A stretch of 64,000 nt of DNA, from assembly GCF_024437735.1 (NCBI RefSeq), contig NZ_JANFQO010000017.1:54970-118969 (forward strand), read 5' to 3'. The translations under genes and the position numbers were made by a program. This stretch comes from Tahibacter harae. Lineage in GTDB: Bacteria; Pseudomonadota; Gammaproteobacteria; Xanthomonadales; Rhodanobacteraceae. Positions 1 through 8,440 of the stretch are shown one piece after another. A model generated the notes under the pieces. It saw only the letters and a list, made by a program, of their open reading frames with translations. It ran no database searches and was not told the DNA's origin. Each line of letters starts with the position of its first letter. Position 1 is the first letter of the stretch.

Positions 1-1
1 C

Positions 2-172
2 TGGAAAGGCAACGTGCTGCATTTCGAGCGCTCCGGCGTGAACGGCCAGATCGCGCTGGAAAAAGGCCTGGTCCACGTCACCGCGGAGCTGAGCTTCCTG
101 CTGTCCATGCTCAAGCCCGCCGTCGAACAGGAAATCCAGAAGCGCCTGGTGCAGCACTTCGGCACGGCCTGA
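2..172 (+). CDS. PHA-system family protein, 3' end only
   Basis: The last 56 codons of a gene that begins before the window. The readable end contains the segments LHFERSGVNGQIALEKG and LSFLLSMLKPAVEQEIQKRL. This pattern, an amphipathic strand region followed by a terminal helix, matches the small polyhydroxyalkanoic acid system proteins (about 90 residues) found beside PHA-granule genes. The function of that family is poorly defined; it is linked to granule formation only by genomic association. The two following genes, a patatin-like phospholipase and a phasin, fit the same locus. The call rests on the C-terminal half alone, so it is moderately sure. Confidence 0.6.
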   Translation, partial: WKGNVLHFERSGVNGQIALEKGLVHVTAELSFLLSMLKPAVEQEIQKRLVQHFGTA

Positions 173-332
173 GCCGGCCCTGGCGGCCAGGCCGGCCGCC
201 CTGCCCCCGGCGGACCGGGCGGGACGGCCGCAACCGGCTGACTGCAACGAGTGGCTACGGCGCGGCGACGGGAGAAGGCGGTCTACGGCGCCTCGACTAC
301 AATCGGCCGCCTCCCCATCCTTCCGGATCGCC

Positions 333-1613
333 ATGCTCGTCATCCAGGCCGCCAGCCAGCCGCAGAAGCCGCGTCGCCGTCCCCGCCTAGGCCTGGCCGT
401 GGCGGGCGGCGGCCCCATCGGCGGCATGTACGAACTGGGCGCCTTGCGCGCGATCGAGGAAGCGGTGACCGGCCTGGAGCCTACGGAGCTGGACGTCTAT
501 GTCGGCGTCAGCTCCGGCGCCTTCATCGTCGCCGGCCTGGCCAACCGGCTGGACACGGTCGAGATGTGCCGCATCTTCCTGACCGGCGAATCGCACCAGG
601 CCCGCTTCCGTCCCGACATCTTCGTGCAGCCCGCCCTGGGCGAATACCTGCGCCGCGCCCTGCGCGCGCCGCGCGTGCTGCTGGAATGGATGGCCGCCGT
701 CGCCACCAATCCGCTGGGCCAGAGCCTCACCGACAACCTCATCCGCCTGGGCGCCCTGGTGCCTACCGGCCTGTTCGACAACGCCGCGATCGAGGCCTTC
801 CTGCGCGAGATTTTCAGCCACGGCGGCCGCAGCAACGATTTCCGCGCACTGGCGCGCAAGCTGTACGTGGTCGCGGTGGAGCTGGATACCGGCAAGGCCG
901 TGCGCTTCGGCGCACCGGGCCACGACGACGTGCCGATCTCGCGCGCGATCCAGGCCAGTTCCGCCCTGCCCGGCCTGTACCCGCCGGTGTCTATCGGCGA
1001 CAAGCTCTATGTCGACGGCGCGCTGCAGCGCACCTTGCACGCCTCGGTCGCCCTGGACGAGGGCGCCGACCTGGTCATAGGCATCAATCCGCTGGTGCCC
1101 TTCGACGCCCGGCGCGCCCAGGCCAACGGCCAGGCCGAGGTCGGCAGCCTGATCGAAGGCGGCCTGCCGGCCGTGCTGTCGCAGACTTTCCGCACCCTGC
1201 TGCAATCGCGCATGCAGGCCAGCCTGTCCAAGTATGCGCGGCATTACGAGAAGTCCGACGTGGTGCTGTTCGAGCCCAATCCGGACGATGTGCAGATGTT
1301 CTTCACCAATGTGTTCAGCTACGACAACCGTTTGCAGGTGGCCGAACACGCCTACCGTTCCACCCTGAACGATTTGCGCCGCCAGCGCGCCGAGCTGGAG
1401 CCGGTGCTGGCCCGCCACGGCCTGGCGCTGGATGATGCCCTGCTCGCCGACAGCGGCCGCGGCCTGCGCGACGGCCTGCACCAGCCGCCGGCCCGGCCCA
1501 CGCCGGCGACGCAGCGCCTGCGCCGGGCGCTGGACGAGCTGGAAGGCCTGGTCGCCGCCGACGCCGCCCCGGCCCGCGGCCGCGCCCGCCAGGCGCGCAA
1601 AATAAAAAGCTAA
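333..1613 (+). CDS. Patatin-like phospholipase family protein
   Basis: A 426-residue protein with the complete patatin signature. The oxyanion-hole loop GGGPIGG lies near residues 25-31, the nucleophile elbow GVSSG at 58-62 makes Ser60 the likely nucleophile, and VDGAL near 227-231 supplies the catalytic Asp228. Patatins use a Ser-Asp dyad to hydrolyse acyl ester bonds in lipids. No signal peptide is visible, so it is probably cytosolic. The last 60 residues are rich in Arg, Ala and Pro and look disordered. Lying between a PHA-system protein and a phasin, it may act on PHA granules or their lipid surface; that role is inference. An ATG 33 bp after another possible in-frame reading region was taken because the conserved core follows it directly. 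Confidence 0.85.
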   Translation: MLVIQAASQPQKPRRRPRLGLAVAGGGPIGGMYELGALRAIEEAVTGLEPTELDVYVGVSSGAFIVAGLANRLDTVEMCRIFLTGESHQARFRPDIFVQPALGEYLRRALRAPRVLLEWMAAVATNPLGQSLTDNLIRLGALVPTGLFDNAAIEAFLREIFSHGGRSNDFRALARKLYVVAVELDTGKAVRFGAPGHDDVPISRAIQASSALPGLYPPVSIGDKLYVDGALQRTLHASVALDEGADLVIGINPLVPFDARRAQANGQAEVGSLIEGGLPAVLSQTFRTLLQSRMQASLSKYARHYEKSDVVLFEPNPDDVQMFFTNVFSYDNRLQVAEHAYRSTLNDLRRQRAELEPVLARHGLALDDALLADSGRGLRDGLHQPPARPTPATQRLRRALDELEGLVAADAAPARGRARQARKIKS

Positions 1614-1758
1614 TTCTATATTTTAATACCCAAGCTGCCGCGTCGCCGGCACGCGACACGCTCCGACCATAGTGTGATTATTCTAGCCCCCGCCCCGAGA
1701 CTGCCGCGCAAACTTGGGCGTATCCGCGTACCGGGGAACATCTCTTCAGGAGCGTCGT

Positions 1759-2277
1759 ATGAGCAAACCGAAACTGAAAGCCAAAGGTAAGGCCAAGCCG
1801 GCGCCGAAGTCGGCGGACAACCTCGGCAAGTCGATCATGGAATCGGCCCAGCAGATCTGGCTGGCCGGCCTGGGCGCCTTCGCCAAGGCGCAGGAAGAAG
1901 GCACCAAGCTGTTCGACACCTTGGTCCGCGAAGGCGTAAGCCTGGAACAGAAGACCCGCAAGCTCGCCCTGGGCAAGGCCGACGAAGTGCGCGACGCGGT
2001 CGAGACCGGCGTCAGCCAGGTCAAGGAACGCACCCAGGAAACCTGGGACAAACTGGAAAAAGTGTTCGAAGACCGTGTTTCCAAGGCCCTGGGCAAGCTG
2101 GGCGTCCCCGGCCGCCGCGAACTCAACGAGATCGCCGAGCGCGTGGAAGAACTCTCCCGCGAAGTGCGCAAGCTCAAGCCCGGCCGCAGCGCCGCCGCTG
2201 CCGCTCCGGCCGCCAAGCCCGCCGCGCCCAAGGCCAAGCGCCAGCCCAAGGCCAAGCCCGCCCCGACGGCGGAATAA
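1759..2277 (+). CDS. Phasin, PHA granule-associated protein
   Basis: A 172-residue phasin-type protein starting at an ATG preceded by the Shine-Dalgarno-like CAGGAGCG. Residues about 15-60 carry the family's amphipathic helix region, including QQIWLAGLGAFAKAQEEG, followed by a long coiled region and a C-terminal Ala/Pro/Lys tail of the kind seen in PHA granule-associated proteins. Phasins coat polyhydroxyalkanoate granules and control their number and size. A longer start 45 bp upstream exists but lacks a ribosome site and would add an unconserved leader. The gene ends in a strong rho-independent terminator. The basic tail could also bind DNA, as in PhaF-like phasins; that is inference. Confidence 0.85.
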   Translation: MSKPKLKAKGKAKPAPKSADNLGKSIMESAQQIWLAGLGAFAKAQEEGTKLFDTLVREGVSLEQKTRKLALGKADEVRDAVETGVSQVKERTQETWDKLEKVFEDRVSKALGKLGVPGRRELNEIAERVEELSREVRKLKPGRSAAAAAPAAKPAAPKAKRQPKAKPAPTAE

Positions 2278-2339
2278 GCCCGGCGCAGCCGCATCGCTTC
2301 ATCACAGCACGGCCGCCACGGCGGCCGCGCGTTTTCCAG

Positions 2340-2400
2340 CCCATCAATCACCAACGACGCCGGGATCCCTCCCCCCGGTTTCTGGTTGATGGGTTTTTTT
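2340..2400 (+). terminator. Rho-independent terminator after phasin
   Basis: CCCATCAA (2340-2347) pairs with TTGATGGG (2386-2393), with CCA/TGG and CCGGG/CCCGG extending the stem inside, and is followed by seven T residues on the + strand. It closes the phasin transcript. The T run touches the stop codon of the convergent carboxylase gene. A second GC hairpin (2310-2327) followed by GTTTT lies just upstream. Confidence 0.85.
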
Positions 2401-4423
2401 ATGCCCGTTCGTCCGCGGCTGTTGCGACGACTTCGGCCAGCAACTGGCCCTGGCGTACCTGCTGGCCCACACGACAGTGCAGCGTCTGCACCATGCCGTC
2501 GCAGGCGGCAGCCAGCGGAAATTCCATCTTCATGGCTTCCAGCGCGAGCAGCAATTCGCCGCGCCTGACGGCCTGCCCCGGCTGCACCGCCAGCGCAACG
2601 ATACGGCCGTCCATGGGCGCGAGCAGGCGGCCGTCGCCGGCGGCTGCGGCCGAAGGTGCAGCGGCATAGGTTCTGTCCTCGTGGCAACGAAGTACGCCGT
2701 CGGCATCCAGCCACAGGCGGTCGCCCTCGCGGGCATGGCGCACTTGTGCGTCGATACCGTTGCGGCGATAACGCAGCAGGCCGTCGTCGCAGGCGAGCAC
2801 GCTCACCGTCTCGCCTGCGGCCTGCGGCGCATCGGCCAGGCTCAGCACGTATTGGTCATTGCCCAGCGCCTGCACCAGGCAACGCCGTTCCACACCCGCG
2901 CACCGCAGCAGCAGCGGCGTGGCCAGGCCAGGCGCGCTGTGCCAGTTGCTCAGCGCAGCGGCGAAGCCGGCTGCGCGGCGCAGCGCCACGGCGTCGCTGT
3001 GATGCAGGACCAGCGCAGCGAGCAGGGTCTGCCACGGCGTCGGCCCGGCCGACGCGCGCAGGTGCGCGGCGGGAAAATGTTCGACGACGAACGCGGTGGA
3101 GAAATCGCCCGCGGTAAACGCCGGATGCTCCAGCGCCGCCAGCAGGAAATCGCGATTGTTCGCCACGCCCAACAACAGCGTATCGCGCAACAGCCGGCCC
3201 AGACGCCGCCGCGCCTGTTCGCGTGTCGCGCCGTAAGCTATGAGCTTGGCTTGCAGCGAATCGTAGTGCGGGCCGATGTCCAGCCCTTCGCACAGGCCGT
3301 GATCCACACGCAGCCCCGGGCCTTCGGGCACCCGCCAGCACAACACGCGGCCGGTCTGCGGCCGGAAGCCGTCAGCCGGATCTTCCGCGCACAGGCGCAC
3401 TTCGATCGCGCAGCCGCTGCGGCGCGCGTCGATCTGTTCCTGGCTCAGCGGCAGCGGCATTCCCTGGGCGACCAGCAGCTGCCAGGCGACGAGATCGATG
3501 TCGTGCACCAGTTCCGTGACCGGATGCTCGACCTGCAGCCGCGTATTCATCTCCAGGAAATAGAAACGGCCGTCAGGGGCGAGCAGGAACTCCACCGTGC
3601 CCGCACCGACATAGTCCACCGCCTGCGCCGCCGCGACTGCGGCTGCGGCCATGCGCGCGCGCAGCGCTGCATCGACCGCCGGCGACGGGGTTTCCTCGAT
3701 CAGTTTCTGATTGCGCCGCTGCACGCTGCAGTCGCGCTCGCCCAGGTGGACGATATGGCCATGGCGATCGCCGAATACCTGGATTTCCACGTGCCGCGCC
3801 GCCGGCAGCAGCTGTTCGATCAGCAGTTCGCCGTCGCCGAACGCGCTGTGCGCTTCCGAGCGCGCGGCCGCCAGCGCCGCGGGCAATTCCTGCAAGGTAT
3901 CCACCCGGCGCATGCCGCGGCCGCCGCCGCCGGCTGCGGCCTTGATCATCAGCGGCAAGGGAATGTTCTTCGCCGCAGCCAGCAAGGCCTCGTCCGACTG
4001 CTGCGCGCTTTCGCAGCCAGGCACGCAGGGCACGCCGGCCGCGCGCATGCGCTGCTTGGCCTGCGCCTTGTTGCCCATGGCCTCGATCGCGGCTGGATCC
4101 GGGCCTATGAACACCAGTCCGGCCTGCTGCACGGCACGCGCGAAATCGGCGCGCTCGGACAGAAAACCGTAGCCGGGATGCACGGCCCGGGCGCCGCTGT
4201 CCAGCGCGGCCTGCATGATGCGGTCCATGCACAGATAGGATTCCCGCACGCTTGCCGGCCCCAGGCAGACGGCGCAGTCGGCCAGGGCCACATGCGGCGC
4301 GGCGCGGTCGGCCTCCGAATACACCGCGACCGTGGCCAGGCCGAGCGCCTTGCAGCTGCGCAGCACGCGCAACGCGATCTCGCCGCGGTTGGCCACCAGT
4401 ACGCTGTCGAATCCCTGGCTCAT
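2399..4423 (-). CDS. Acyl-CoA carboxylase alpha subunit (biotin carboxylase + BCCP)
   Basis: A 674-residue biotin-dependent carboxylase alpha subunit. Residues 1-450 form the biotin carboxylase module, starting VLVANRGEIALRVLRS, with the glycine-rich ATP loop AAGGGGRGMRRV and the motif EMNTRLQVEHPVTE. A BT-like linker follows, and the C-terminal biotinyl domain carries LEAMKMEFPL with the biotinylated lysine at about Lys632. It uses ATP and bicarbonate to carboxylate biotin for the beta subunit encoded just upstream. Size and domains fit methylcrotonyl-CoA or geranyl-CoA carboxylase alpha subunits (LiuD/AtuF), but sequence alone does not decide the substrate. It is the last gene of a leftward operon with the beta subunit, an acyl-CoA dehydrogenase and a BKACE protein. 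Confidence 0.9.
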   Translation of the reverse strand: MSQGFDSVLVANRGEIALRVLRSCKALGLATVAVYSEADRAAPHVALADCAVCLGPASVRESYLCMDRIMQAALDSGARAVHPGYGFLSERADFARAVQQAGLVFIGPDPAAIEAMGNKAQAKQRMRAAGVPCVPGCESAQQSDEALLAAAKNIPLPLMIKAAAGGGGRGMRRVDTLQELPAALAAARSEAHSAFGDGELLIEQLLPAARHVEIQVFGDRHGHIVHLGERDCSVQRRNQKLIEETPSPAVDAALRARMAAAAVAAAQAVDYVGAGTVEFLLAPDGRFYFLEMNTRLQVEHPVTELVHDIDLVAWQLLVAQGMPLPLSQEQIDARRSGCAIEVRLCAEDPADGFRPQTGRVLCWRVPEGPGLRVDHGLCEGLDIGPHYDSLQAKLIAYGATREQARRRLGRLLRDTLLLGVANNRDFLLAALEHPAFTAGDFSTAFVVEHFPAAHLRASAGPTPWQTLLAALVLHHSDAVALRRAAGFAAALSNWHSAPGLATPLLLRCAGVERRCLVQALGNDQYVLSLADAPQAAGETVSVLACDDGLLRYRRNGIDAQVRHAREGDRLWLDADGVLRCHEDRTYAAAPSAAAAGDGRLLAPMDGRIVALAVQPGQAVRRGELLLALEAMKMEFPLAAACDGMVQTLHCRVGQQVRQGQLLAEVVATAADERA

Positions 4424-4470
4424 CGTTGCGCGCCTTCGGCTGTCTGTGCTTCGGATAAAAAACTACAAGA

Positions 4471-6096
4471 CTAGAAACGCGCAACGCCGTAGCTGTTGCG
4501 CCGGGTCTGCCGCGCCCGGCCTTCGCGGCAGACCGTGAGCAGGAAACCGAGCAGCCGGCGCGAATCGCGCGGGTCGATCAGGCCGTCGTCGTACAGCCGC
4601 GCCGTGCCGGCCAGGGCATGGGAATCGCGCTCGAATTGACTGACGATGCCGGCCTGCAGCGCGGCCAGCTGCTGTTCCTCTTCCGCTGTGGGCGCGCGTC
4701 CTTCGCGGGCGAATTTCTCGCGGCCCACCGTGACCATGACCTGGGCCGCCTGCTCGCCGCCCATGACCGCGGTGCGCGCATTCGGCCAGGCGAAGATGAA
4801 ATCCGGATCGAAGCCGCGCCCGGACATGCCGTAATTGCCGGCGCCGAAGCTGCCGCCAATGACCAGGGTGATGCGCGGCACGCGCACATTGGTCACGGCC
4901 TGGATCATCTTGGAACCGTGCTTGACGATGCCGCCCTGCTCCGATTCGCTGCCGACCATGTAGCCGGTGGTATTCATCAGGAACACCAGCGGCAGGCCGG
5001 CCTGGTCGCACAGTTGCAGGAACTGCCCGGCCTTGGCCGCGCCGCGCGCGGTGATGGGGCCGTTGTTGCCGAGCACGCCCACCGCCACACCGTGGATACG
5101 CGCCTGGCCGCAGATGGTGTGTGCATCGTATTCGCGCTTGAACTCGGTGAACTCGGAGGCATCGGCCAGGCGCGCGATCACTTCGCGGCAGTCGTAGGGC
5201 TTGCGGTAGTCGACGGGACTGACGCCGCACAGTTCCTGCACGTCGTACAGCGGTTCGCGCACGGGCGCGGCGTCGAACGCCGGCCGCGCCGCATTCCAGT
5301 CCAGCGCGGCGACGAGTTCGCGCGCAATGCGCACAGCGTCGGCATCATCCTCGGCCAGGTATTCGCTGGTACCGGCGACGCGGCTGTGCATCAGTGCGCC
5401 GCCGAGATCCTCGTCATCGGCGATTTCGCCGGTGGCGGCCTTGAGCAGCGGCGGCCCGGCCAGGAACACCTTGGCGCGGTTGCGCACCATCACCACGTAG
5501 TCGGAAAGCCCCGGCATATAGGCGCCGCCGGCGGTGCTGGAACCGTGTACCAGGGTGATCTGCGGAATGCCGGCGGCCGAAAGCCGCGCCTGGTTGGCGA
5601 ATACGCGCCCGCCGTCGACAAACATCTCGGCCTGGTACATGAGATTGGCGCCGCCGGATTCCACCAGCGAGATCAGCGGCAGTTGCTGGCGCAGGGCGAT
5701 CTCCTGGATACGCAGGCTCTTGCGCATGCCCCAGGGCGTGACCGTGCCGCCCTTGATCGCGCTGTTGGAGGCCGAGATCATGCAGCGCACGCCGCTGACG
5801 TAGCCTATGCCGGCGATGAAATTGCCGCCGGCCAGGGTGCCGTCCTTGTCGTCGTGCTGGCGCAGGCCAGCCAGCGAGCACAGCTCCACGAAGGGCGAGC
5901 CGCGGTCCAGCAGCAGGGCGATGCGTTCGCGCGGCAGCAGCTGGCCGCGCTTGCGGAATTGCGGAATGCGGCCGGCTTCGGTATCGCGCACTTTCTGCTC
6001 CAGCGCGCGGAATTCCGCCACTGCCGCGAGCATGTCGGCGCGGTTGCGCCGGAAGGTTTCCGAACCGGCATCGAGCTGGGACTGGATGGCCGCCAT
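4471..6096 (-). CDS. Acyl-CoA carboxylase beta subunit (carboxyltransferase)
   Basis: A carboxyltransferase of about 541 residues, of the MccB/AtuC type, transferring carboxyl from biotin to an acyl-CoA. Visible motifs include RERIALLLDRGSPF near the N terminus, LVESGGANL, the first oxyanion region HGSSTAGGAY, GGPP-like LAGPPLLKAATGE, and the second-domain GGSFGAGNYGM and MGGEQAA. The ATG at 6096 is preferred because AGAGGG lies about 10 bases upstream; a GTG at 6105 overlaps the stop of the dehydrogenase gene. HGSSTAGGAYMPGLSDY differs from the GSCTAGGAYVPAM form I recall for methylcrotonyl-CoA carboxylases, so another branched acyl-CoA (geranyl-CoA-like) is possible. The substrate is unresolved. 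Confidence 0.88.
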   Translation of the reverse strand: MAAIQSQLDAGSETFRRNRADMLAAVAEFRALEQKVRDTEAGRIPQFRKRGQLLPRERIALLLDRGSPFVELCSLAGLRQHDDKDGTLAGGNFIAGIGYVSGVRCMISASNSAIKGGTVTPWGMRKSLRIQEIALRQQLPLISLVESGGANLMYQAEMFVDGGRVFANQARLSAAGIPQITLVHGSSTAGGAYMPGLSDYVVMVRNRAKVFLAGPPLLKAATGEIADDEDLGGALMHSRVAGTSEYLAEDDADAVRIARELVAALDWNAARPAFDAAPVREPLYDVQELCGVSPVDYRKPYDCREVIARLADASEFTEFKREYDAHTICGQARIHGVAVGVLGNNGPITARGAAKAGQFLQLCDQAGLPLVFLMNTTGYMVGSESEQGGIVKHGSKMIQAVTNVRVPRITLVIGGSFGAGNYGMSGRGFDPDFIFAWPNARTAVMGGEQAAQVMVTVGREKFAREGRAPTAEEEQQLAALQAGIVSQFERDSHALAGTARLYDDGLIDPRDSRRLLGFLLTVCREGRARQTRRNSYGVARF

Positions 6097-6101
6097 CGCG
6101 A

Positions 6102-7277
6102 TCACGCCCTCTTCTGCGGCAAGGTGCCCATGAGCTTGCAGATGATGCCCAGCATCACCTCGTCCGCGCCGCCGCCGATGGAGGTCAGGCGGAAATCGCG
6201 GTACAGACGCGCCACCGGGTTGTCCCAGGTATAGCCCATGCCGCCCCAGTATTGCAGGCAGGCATCGGTGACTTCCCGCGCCAGGCGGCCGGCCTTGAGC
6301 TTGGCCATGGAGGCGAGTTTCAGCACCTGGTTCTCATCCGTGCCGGCCACATGCAGCGCGCTGGCGCGGTAGGTCAGCGCACGCAGCGCCTCGACCTCGG
6401 TCTGCAGTTCGGCCAGGCGGAAATGCACTACCTGGTTGTCCAGCACGCTGGCGCCGAACACCTGGCGTTCGCGCGTATACGCAATGGTTTCGGCGATCAC
6501 GTATTCCAGGCCCTTGAGCATCACCGCCGCGGCGAACAGGCGCTCCTCCTGGAACTGCTGCATCTGCAGCGCGAAGCCCGCGCCCTCGGCGCCGATGCGA
6601 TGGCGCTGCGGCACGCGCACGCCGTCGAAGTGGATCTGCGCCGTGTCCGAAGACCACATGCCCAGCTTTTCGAGCTTGCGCGCGCGCACCACGCCGGGCG
6701 CATCCAGCGGCACGACGATCAACGACTTGTTGCGATGCGCCGGCCCGTCCGAGGTATTGGCCAGCAGGCAGATCCAATCGGCCTGGGTGCCGTTGGTGAT
6801 CCACAGCTTGCAGCCGTCGATGAGGTAGTCGCCGCCGTCGCGCCGCGCCGTGGTGCGCAGGCTGGCGACATCGGAACCGGCGTCAGGCTCGCTCACGCCG
6901 ATGCAGCCTACGCGCTCGCCGGCGATGGCGGGGGCGAGGAATTCCGCGCGCAATGCGTCCGAACCATGCCGCGCCAGCGCCGGCGTGCACATGTCGGTCT
7001 GCACGCCTATGGCCATGGGCACGCCGCCGCAGCGGATGCGGCCCAGTTCCTCGGCGAACACCAGGGCATAGGAATGGTCCAGGCCCAGGCCGCCGTATTC
7101 CACGGGCTTGCTGATGCCGAGCAGGCCCAGCTCGCCCAGCCGGCGGAACAGCGCATGGGCAGGAAAGATCTTCTCCGCCTCCCAGGCATCCACCTGTGGA
7201 TTGATGTATTCGTCGACGACGCGCGCGACGCTCGCGCGCAGGGCCAGATGCTCGGCCGTTGCCGTAGGTTCGGACAT
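6102..7277 (-). CDS. Acyl-CoA dehydrogenase
   Basis: A 391-residue FAD acyl-CoA dehydrogenase. It has the family's GCIGVSEPDAGSD (FAD/substrate region, near residue 130), KLWITNGTQADW, the helix containing QEERLFAAAV, RQVFG, and the C-terminal LQYWGGMGYTWDNPVARLYRD. The usual catalytic Glu in the C-terminal YEGT motif is replaced by GGGADEV, so the base is more likely the Glu in QEERL, the position used by isovaleryl-CoA and long-chain dehydrogenases (and, as I recall, citronellyl-CoA dehydrogenase AtuD). It would supply an alpha,beta-unsaturated acyl-CoA to the downstream carboxylase. The stop codon overlaps the possible GTG start of the beta subunit gene. Confidence 0.85.
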   Translation of the reverse strand: MSEPTATAEHLALRASVARVVDEYINPQVDAWEAEKIFPAHALFRRLGELGLLGISKPVEYGGLGLDHSYALVFAEELGRIRCGGVPMAIGVQTDMCTPALARHGSDALRAEFLAPAIAGERVGCIGVSEPDAGSDVASLRTTARRDGGDYLIDGCKLWITNGTQADWICLLANTSDGPAHRNKSLIVVPLDAPGVVRARKLEKLGMWSSDTAQIHFDGVRVPQRHRIGAEGAGFALQMQQFQEERLFAAAVMLKGLEYVIAETIAYTRERQVFGASVLDNQVVHFRLAELQTEVEALRALTYRASALHVAGTDENQVLKLASMAKLKAGRLAREVTDACLQYWGGMGYTWDNPVARLYRDFRLTSIGGGADEVMLGIICKLMGTLPQKRA

Positions 7278-7287
7278 GGCCGCCGCC

Positions 7288-8154
7288 TCAGGCCGCGCGC
7301 CGCGCGATCGCGGCGCGGGCCTCGTCCGGCGAGGCGATCTCGCGCCCGCAGTCCCGCGCCAGCCGCACCAGCGCGGCGATCAGCGGACCGTTGCCCGTGG
7401 TGCGGCTGCCGTCGGGCAGGTAGAACGTGTCTTCGACGCCGGTGCGCAGGTGGCCGCCGAGTTCCGCCACGCGCCGGTGCACCGGCCACACCTCCTGGCG
7501 GCCGATCACGATGCCCTGCCAGTGCGCGCCTTGAGGCAGGTATTTCATCAGCACCTGCAGCAGTTCCACATCCGCCGGCATGCCCGAGGCCACGCCCATC
7601 ACCAGCGATACATGCAGCGGATCGCGCATCAGCCCGACCTGACGGAACATGCTGATCGAACGCAGTATGCCTACGTCGAAGCACTCGCATTCCGGCGTAA
7701 TGCCGTTTTCGTGCATCACCTTGAGATAAGCCGCGATCTTGTCCACCGGATTGTCGAACAACAGCGGCTTCCAGGCCCACTCGCCGGCCGAGGTGGCTTT
7801 CAGGTAATTCAGCGAACCGGAGTTCATCGCCGCCATTTCCGGCTTGCATTGCTCCAGGCAGGCCAGCGGCCCGGAAATGTCGGCACCGACAGTGCCAGTG
7901 GAGAAATTCAGCACCACGCCGGGACAGGCCTCGCGTATGGCCTGGGCGATCCCGGCGGCGAGCTGCGGATCCCAGCTCGGCAAATGCCCCTTGCCCGGCT
8001 CCTGGTTGCGGAAATGCAGATGCATGACCGCGGCGCCGGCGTTGTAGGCATCGCGCGCCGAAGCCGCCATCTCCGCTACGGTGACCGGCACCGGATGCTG
8101 GCGCGGATCGGTCAGCACGCCGGTGAGACTGCAGGTGACTATGGCCTTTTCCAC
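7288..8154 (-). CDS. Beta-keto acid cleavage enzyme (BKACE / 3-keto-5-aminohexanoate cleavage family)
   Basis: A 288-residue BKACE family protein, beginning at a GTG with GGAGGG six bases upstream; longer in-frame starts lack a ribosome site. The TIM-barrel features are AIVTCSLTG, the metal-binding AVMHLHFRN, NFSTGT, ECECFDVG, and EDTFYLPDG near the C terminus. Members are Zn-dependent enzymes that condense a beta-keto acid with acetyl-CoA to give acetoacetate and a new acyl-CoA. First gene of the operon, it is followed after 10 bp by the dehydrogenase. In this setting it may perform the final cleavage that HMG-CoA lyase performs in leucine breakdown; that is inference, and the substrate is unknown. 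Confidence 0.88.
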   Translation of the reverse strand: MEKAIVTCSLTGVLTDPRQHPVPVTVAEMAASARDAYNAGAAVMHLHFRNQEPGKGHLPSWDPQLAAGIAQAIREACPGVVLNFSTGTVGADISGPLACLEQCKPEMAAMNSGSLNYLKATSAGEWAWKPLLFDNPVDKIAAYLKVMHENGITPECECFDVGILRSISMFRQVGLMRDPLHVSLVMGVASGMPADVELLQVLMKYLPQGAHWQGIVIGRQEVWPVHRRVAELGGHLRTGVEDTFYLPDGSRTTGNGPLIAALVRLARDCGREIASPDEARAAIARRAA

Positions 8155-8214
8155 GTTGTCCCTCCGCCGCGCGATTCCGGGGCCGCCGGGCTGCCGCCCT
8201 TCCAGGTCACGATT

Positions 8215-8241
8215 TCTATACACGCTGTCTATTTTTTGCAA
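8215..8241 (-). promoter_or_regulatory. Candidate promoter/operator of the carboxylase operon
   Basis: An AT-rich stretch in otherwise GC-rich DNA between the BKACE gene and the divergent TetR gene. Read leftward it offers TTGCAA and TATAGA separated by 15 bases, a short but usable sigma-70 spacing. An imperfect palindrome ACA-CGC-TGT sits between the two boxes and could be the TetR site. Support is pattern only. Confidence 0.35.
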
Positions 8242-8440
8242 GTTGCGGCGCGGCGACGGTGGCTGCCGTTGCCGCACAGGCGGCGGGAAACAGTAGGAAA
8301 AACCCCGGCAAATCCGGCCGCGGCAGTTTGCCGGAAACGCCAGGGCGGCTACCCCGCCCCGGCAGCAATTGGACAGGCTGTACAGATCCGATGCCGCAGT
8401 GGCCGTTGTTGCCGCCGCGCGCGCCATGCCAGAATGCGCC

